From Tamaricihabitans halophyticus (lineage in GTDB: Bacteria; Actinomycetota; Actinomycetes; Mycobacteriales; Pseudonocardiaceae), in assembly GCF_004340875.1 (NCBI RefSeq), contig NZ_SLXQ01000003.1, positions 1 to 64,000 on the forward strand: a stretch of DNA of 64,000 nt, written 5' to 3'. A program made the translations under genes and the position numbers. Position 1 is the first letter of the stretch. The number at the start of each line of letters is the position of its first letter. Below the pieces are notes generated by a model. That model was not told where the DNA came from. It did not search any database and was given only the letters and a program-made list of their open reading frames with translations. Below, one piece after another: positions 60,596 through 64,000 of the stretch.

Positions 60596-61666
60596 ATGAC
60601 TTCACGTGACACGCGCGCGGTCTTCGTCCGCCCCGGTTCCGGTGGTTGGGGTCGTGGCCTGCACATCGAGCCGAGCGAGCAGCGCAGGAAAGTGCTCTCG
60701 GTCACCGGCGGTGGAATCCATCCCGTCGCCGAACGGATCGCCGAGCTGACCGGCTGCGAGGCGGTTGACGGCTTCAAGACCAGCGTGCCGGACGAGGAAG
60801 TGCTCTGCGCGGTGATCAACTGCGGTGGCACTGCCCGGATCGGCGTCTATCCCCGCAAGCGCATCCCGACGGTGGACGTGTTCGCCGGTGGCCCCGGTGG
60901 ACCGCTGGCCAAGTTCATCACCGAGGACATCTTCGTGTCCGCGGTCGGCGTAGCCGAGATCGAACCAGCCGAGGCCGGTGAGATCAGCGAGGGAACCGAG
61001 GCGCCGGTTGCCGCTTCGGCTGGCGCTGCCACCGGCACGGCGGAAGCCGAAGGTGGCTCGGCGAGCGGCGGTGGAGGCGGTACGGCTACGGCTACCGCGA
61101 CGGCGCCCGCGGAACCAGAGAACACCGGCTGGTTCCACCGCATCTCCGGCGTCTTCGTGTCCTTCGGAACGGCCGTCGGGTCGTTCGTGAACACGTTCCT
61201 GTCCGCCGGGCGGCAGACGGTCGAGCTCACCCTGCACACGATCCTGCCGTTTATGGCCTACGTGAGCCTGCTGCTCGGGTTCGTGCACTACACCGGCGTC
61301 GCCGAGGCAATCGGCAGGGTGCTGTCGCCGATCGCCACGAACCCGTTCGGGTTGGTCGCGATTGGACTTGTCACCGCGCTGCCGTTCCTTTCCCCGATCC
61401 TCGGGCCGGGCGCGGCGATCGCGCAGGTCATCGGCACGCTGATGGGTAGCCAGATCGCGATCGGCGCCCTGCCGGTGCAGTACGCGCTGCCTACGCTGTT
61501 CGCGATCAACGGGCAGGTCGGCTGTGACTTCGTGCCGGTTGGGTTGGCGCTCGGTGAAGCGAAACCGGAAACCGTATCGGTGGGTACCCCGGCCGTGCTG
61601 ATCAGCCGCATGATCACCTCGCCGCTTGCGGTGATCATCGCCTGGGCCGCCAGCTTCGGGCTTTAG
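60596..61666 (+). CDS. srlE: PTS glucitol/sorbitol-specific IIBC component
   Basis: The 356-aa protein starts with the IIB domain (GSGGWGRGLHIEPSEQRRKV), with the phosphorylated Cys in AVINCGGTARIGVYP. A low-complexity Gly/Ala/Thr linker spans about 138-180, unusually long. The C-terminal IIC2 domain contains LPFLSPILGPGAAIAQVIGT and ALPTLFAINGQVGCDFVPVG. Phosphate passes from IIA to this Cys and then to the sugar. It starts five bases after the IIC stop. Confidence 0.95.
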   Translation: MTSRDTRAVFVRPGSGGWGRGLHIEPSEQRRKVLSVTGGGIHPVAERIAELTGCEAVDGFKTSVPDEEVLCAVINCGGTARIGVYPRKRIPTVDVFAGGPGGPLAKFITEDIFVSAVGVAEIEPAEAGEISEGTEAPVAASAGAATGTAEAEGGSASGGGGGTATATATAPAEPENTGWFHRISGVFVSFGTAVGSFVNTFLSAGRQTVELTLHTILPFMAYVSLLLGFVHYTGVAEAIGRVLSPIATNPFGLVAIGLVTALPFLSPILGPGAAIAQVIGTLMGSQIAIGALPVQYALPTLFAINGQVGCDFVPVGLALGEAKPETVSVGTPAVLISRMITSPLAVIIAWAASFGL

Positions 61667-61689
61667 ACCAGTCGAAAGGAGTCGGGATA

Positions 61690-62070
61690 ATGACGAGCGT
61701 GGGTATTGACGTGTACTACGAGAGCTCAGTGTTGCGGGTCGGCGCGGAAGCCGCGGACATGGTGGAAGGCGGCGTCTGGATCCTGTACGCCGACCCGATC
61801 CCGGACGCGCTGGAAGAGGTCAGCATCGTGCACGCGCCGACCGGCGAGCTGACCAGGGAGATGCGGGCCGGCGATCGACTCTGGCTTGGCGAGGACTCGG
61901 TTGAACTGACCGCTGTCGGCGAGCGGGCGAACGAGAACCTGCGCACGATCGGGCATGTGGTGATCTACCTCGATCAGGAGGACACTCAGTTGCTGCCGGG
62001 CGCCGTGCATGCCAAGGGCAGCCTCCCGGCGCCGGTCGCCGGGACGTCGCTCCGGCTGACCGCGCCATGA
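61690..62070 (+). CDS. srlB: PTS glucitol/sorbitol-specific IIA component
   Basis: ATG 61690 follows AAAGGAG. The 126-aa protein matches the EIIA-glucitol domain (GGVWILYADPIPDALEEVSI, with the late IGHVVIYLDQE). The phosphorylated His of this family lies in the first half (in SIVHAPTGEL here, my assignment). It accepts phosphate from HPr and donates to IIB. Its stop overlaps the GutM start (ATGA). Confidence 0.93.
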   Translation: MTSVGIDVYYESSVLRVGAEAADMVEGGVWILYADPIPDALEEVSIVHAPTGELTREMRAGDRLWLGEDSVELTAVGERANENLRTIGHVVIYLDQEDTQLLPGAVHAKGSLPAPVAGTSLRLTAP

Positions 62071-62462
62071 GCTGGCAGGCGGTCGTCCTACTGGTCGGCG
62101 GGTTCGTGGTGGCCGGCATTTTCAGCTGGCTACAGCACTACGCCTACCAGCGCACGGTGAACCAGGTGGCGACCGAGGAGAACCGCTCCGGCGTGGTGCT
62201 CGTCACCGGACGGGGCAAGGGCAAGCTGCGCGGCGCCGTGGTGCTGCTGGTAATCGACCGGCGCGGCAAGGAGGTTCGGCGGGCCCTCGCGATGCGTGGT
62301 GCCTCGGTTTTCGCGCGGTTCCAGGAACGTCCGGAGCTGTGCGGCCCGCTTGATGGCTTGGCTGATCGGGAGCAGAGCAAGATGCTGCGCAAGGCGATCG
62401 AGGACGCCGTGGCGAACTTCAAACGCGTGACCGCGGGTGCCCGTCCCGCGGTGAAGGCATAA
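62067..62462 (+). CDS. gutM: glucitol operon activator-like protein GutM
   Basis: The 131-residue protein has an N-terminal membrane helix (VVLLVGGFVVAGIFSWL), then a cytosolic domain with SGVVLVTGRGKGKLRGAVVL and MRGASVFARFQERPEL, the pattern of GutM (SrlM). In E. coli GutM activates the operon with a repressor. Its position directly after IIA, with overlapping codons, supports the name. It is followed after 47 bp by enzyme I. Confidence 0.9.
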   Translation: MSWQAVVLLVGGFVVAGIFSWLQHYAYQRTVNQVATEENRSGVVLVTGRGKGKLRGAVVLLVIDRRGKEVRRALAMRGASVFARFQERPELCGPLDGLADREQSKMLRKAIEDAVANFKRVTAGARPAVKA

Positions 62463-62509
62463 CCTGATCGGGTGAGTGAGCGGGGTTCTGGCTTGAGGAG
62501 TAGCGACTG

Positions 62510-64000
62510 ATGAGTGAACGGGTGCTGCACGGCATCGGAGTCAGCCCTGGACGGGCGTACGGGCCGGTCGTGCCGCTCGCGACGGGGTCGGTCGCGGAGC
62601 CGGGGACCGAGCCGGCCGCCGAACCGGACGCCGAGGTGGCCAGGCTGGCACCCGCCATCGATCGGGTAGTCGCGGAACTGGAGCGCAGGGCCGAAGCCGC
62701 CAGCGGGAGCGCCGCCGAGGTGCTCAGCATGACGGCGATGATGGCCGGCGACCCGACGCTGCTCAAGCATGCGACCGAACGGGTGCGGGGTGCGGGGCGC
62801 GGCGCCGAGCGCGCCATCTGGGAGGCCGCCGAAGGGTTCGCGGAAAGCCTCAAGGCAAGTGGCGGGTACTTCGCGGAACGCGCGGCGGACCTGTATGACG
62901 TGCGTAACCGGGTCGTCGCGGAACTGCGCGGCGTCCCGCAGCCGGGCATCCCGACGCTGACCGAACCGGCCGTACTCACCGCGCACGATCTGGCGCCCGC
63001 GGATACCGCGACGCTGGATGCCAGCAAGGTACTCGCGCTGGTCACCGCGGAGGGTGGACCGACAAGCCATACCGCGATTCTGGCGCGCTCGCTTGGCATC
63101 CCCGCCGTGGTGGCCTGTGCCGGGATCACCGAGGTCGCCGCCGGTGAGCGGCTGCTCGTCGACGGCGAGACGGGCGAGGCGCGCACCGGGGTAGCGGCCG
63201 AAGACGTGCCGAACACCACCCAGCTGTCCACTGTGGAGTTCAGTGGCGCGCTGGTGGGTACCGTCTCGCTCGCCGCGAACGTCGGTGAGCCGACCGGCGC
63301 GCGGACCGCGGGCGAGGTGGGCGCACGCAACGTGGGCCTGCTGCGCACCGAGTTCCTTTTCGAGGGCAGGCAGACCGCGCCGACCGAGGACGAGCAGGCG
63401 GCGGCCTACGACGAGGTGCTGAGCGTGTTTCCGGACGGCCGGGTGGTGATCCGCACGCTGGACGTCGGTGCGGACAAGCCGCTCGCGTTCGTGCCGCTCG
63501 ATCCGAGCCCGAACCCCGCGCTCGGCGTGCGTGGCCTGCGGATCGCGCTAGCCGATCCGGAACTGCTCGATGTGCAGCTCGCCGCGATCGCCAGGGTTGC
63601 CGCTGGGTATTCCGGTGAACTGTGGACGATGGCGCCAATGGTGGCCACACCCGAGGAAGCGCGCTGGTTCGCGGAACGGGCACGCGGGCATGGGCTGCGC
63701 AACGTCGGCGTGATGATCGAGGTGCCCGCGGCAGCGCTGCACGCGGAGCGGATTCTGGCCGAGGTGGACTTCGTGAGCATCGGCACGAACGACCTCGCGC
63801 AGTACACCTTCGCGGCGGACCGGCAGAGTGCTGGCGTGGCCGCGCTCAATGATCCGTGGCAGCCCGCGCTGCTCTCGCTGATCAGCACGGTTGGTGCGGC
63901 CGGGCGGACCACCGGCAAACCGGTAGGGGTGTGTGGCGAGGCCGCGGCTGATCCACTGCTCGCGGCGGTGCTTGTCGGGCTCGGCGTGACCAGTCTTTCG
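62510..64000 (+). CDS. ptsI: PTS enzyme I (phosphoenolpyruvate-protein phosphotransferase), cut by window end
   Basis: ATG 62510 follows GAGGAG. The visible 497 residues contain the N-terminal HPr-interaction region, the phospho-His motif GGPTSHTAILARSLGIP, NVGLLRTEFLFEGRQ, IRTLDVGADKPLAFVPLDPS in the PEP-binding barrel, and SIGTNDLAQYTFAADR. The C-terminal ~50-70 residues fall outside the window. It transfers phosphate from PEP to HPr. With its own HPr and a full set of glucitol proteins, the locus is a complete phosphorelay. Confidence 0.95.
   Translation, partial: MSERVLHGIGVSPGRAYGPVVPLATGSVAEPGTEPAAEPDAEVARLAPAIDRVVAELERRAEAASGSAAEVLSMTAMMAGDPTLLKHATERVRGAGRGAERAIWEAAEGFAESLKASGGYFAERAADLYDVRNRVVAELRGVPQPGIPTLTEPAVLTAHDLAPADTATLDASKVLALVTAEGGPTSHTAILARSLGIPAVVACAGITEVAAGERLLVDGETGEARTGVAAEDVPNTTQLSTVEFSGALVGTVSLAANVGEPTGARTAGEVGARNVGLLRTEFLFEGRQTAPTEDEQAAAYDEVLSVFPDGRVVIRTLDVGADKPLAFVPLDPSPNPALGVRGLRIALADPELLDVQLAAIARVAAGYSGELWTMAPMVATPEEARWFAERARGHGLRNVGVMIEVPAAALHAERILAEVDFVSIGTNDLAQYTFAADRQSAGVAALNDPWQPALLSLISTVGAAGRTTGKPVGVCGEAAADPLLAAVLVGLGVTSLS

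Overview
The window is high-GC DNA from an actinomycete, most likely a member of the Pseudonocardiaceae (an Amycolatopsis or Saccharopolyspora relative). This rests on codon use rich in G and C at third positions, frequent GTG starts, several WXG/ESX-type secretion-substrate genes, a paired XRE (DUF5753) and DUF397 module, many LuxR, TetR and AraC regulators, and menaquinone genes. The genus is inferred. No rRNA gene, tRNA gene or CRISPR array was seen.

Left edge (1-2.5 kb): the end of a mobile element, with a frameshifted IS30-type transposase, gene remnants and a large serine recombinase. The recombinase start abuts an ESX-type gene whose 5' end may have been replaced. From 2.5 to 5.4 kb come ESX-type and secreted proteins and a VapBC toxin-antitoxin pair. 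From 5.5 to 9 kb is a copper operon (metallochaperone, His-rich exported protein, CopA ATPase) behind a CsoR-like palindrome. Two divergent citrate synthases follow (9-11.4 kb), one carrying an N-terminal helix-turn-helix. Then come a von Willebrand surface protein, a luciferase-like oxidoreductase, an AraC regulator, an ESX-type pair with a DUF1023 hydrolase, the XRE/DUF397 pair, a GAF-LuxR regulator divergent from an acyl-CoA synthetase, TetR and LysR regulators with their partner genes, and a DMT transporter.

From 25.5 to 32.7 kb a PucR regulator faces an apparent catabolic set: sodium-solute symporter, agmatinase-like ureohydrolase, ThDP enzyme and NCS1 permease. These suggest uptake and breakdown of a guanidino or purine-like nitrogen compound.

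From 34 to 47.6 kb lies the most coherent unassigned system: a sugar ABC importer, a Gfo/Idh/MocA oxidoreductase, an atypical NAD-dependent epimerase-like protein, two DapA-family aldolases, a 2-hydroxyacid dehydrogenase, a metal-ligand-deficient amidohydrolase-like protein, an unfamiliar regulator and a large secreted beta-propeller. The importer genes and the propeller gene share an identical 15-bp operator-like sequence, which ties them into one regulon. The substrate is unknown; a sugar acid or plant or microbial glycan fragment is the best guess.

From 48 to 58.5 kb are lipoproteins, menE-menB, an AT-rich island with a LuxR regulator and a P450-like protein that has lost both the haem-ligand cysteine and the ExxR glutamate, then a two-component system divergent from an ABC-2 exporter. 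The right end (58.5-64 kb) is a self-contained glucitol/sorbitol PTS locus: SorC regulator, HPr, IIC, IIBC, IIA, GutM and enzyme I, which runs off the window.

A dispersed pair of short repeats with a CTTTAAGG core sits at gene 3' ends across the window and probably acts in transcription termination.
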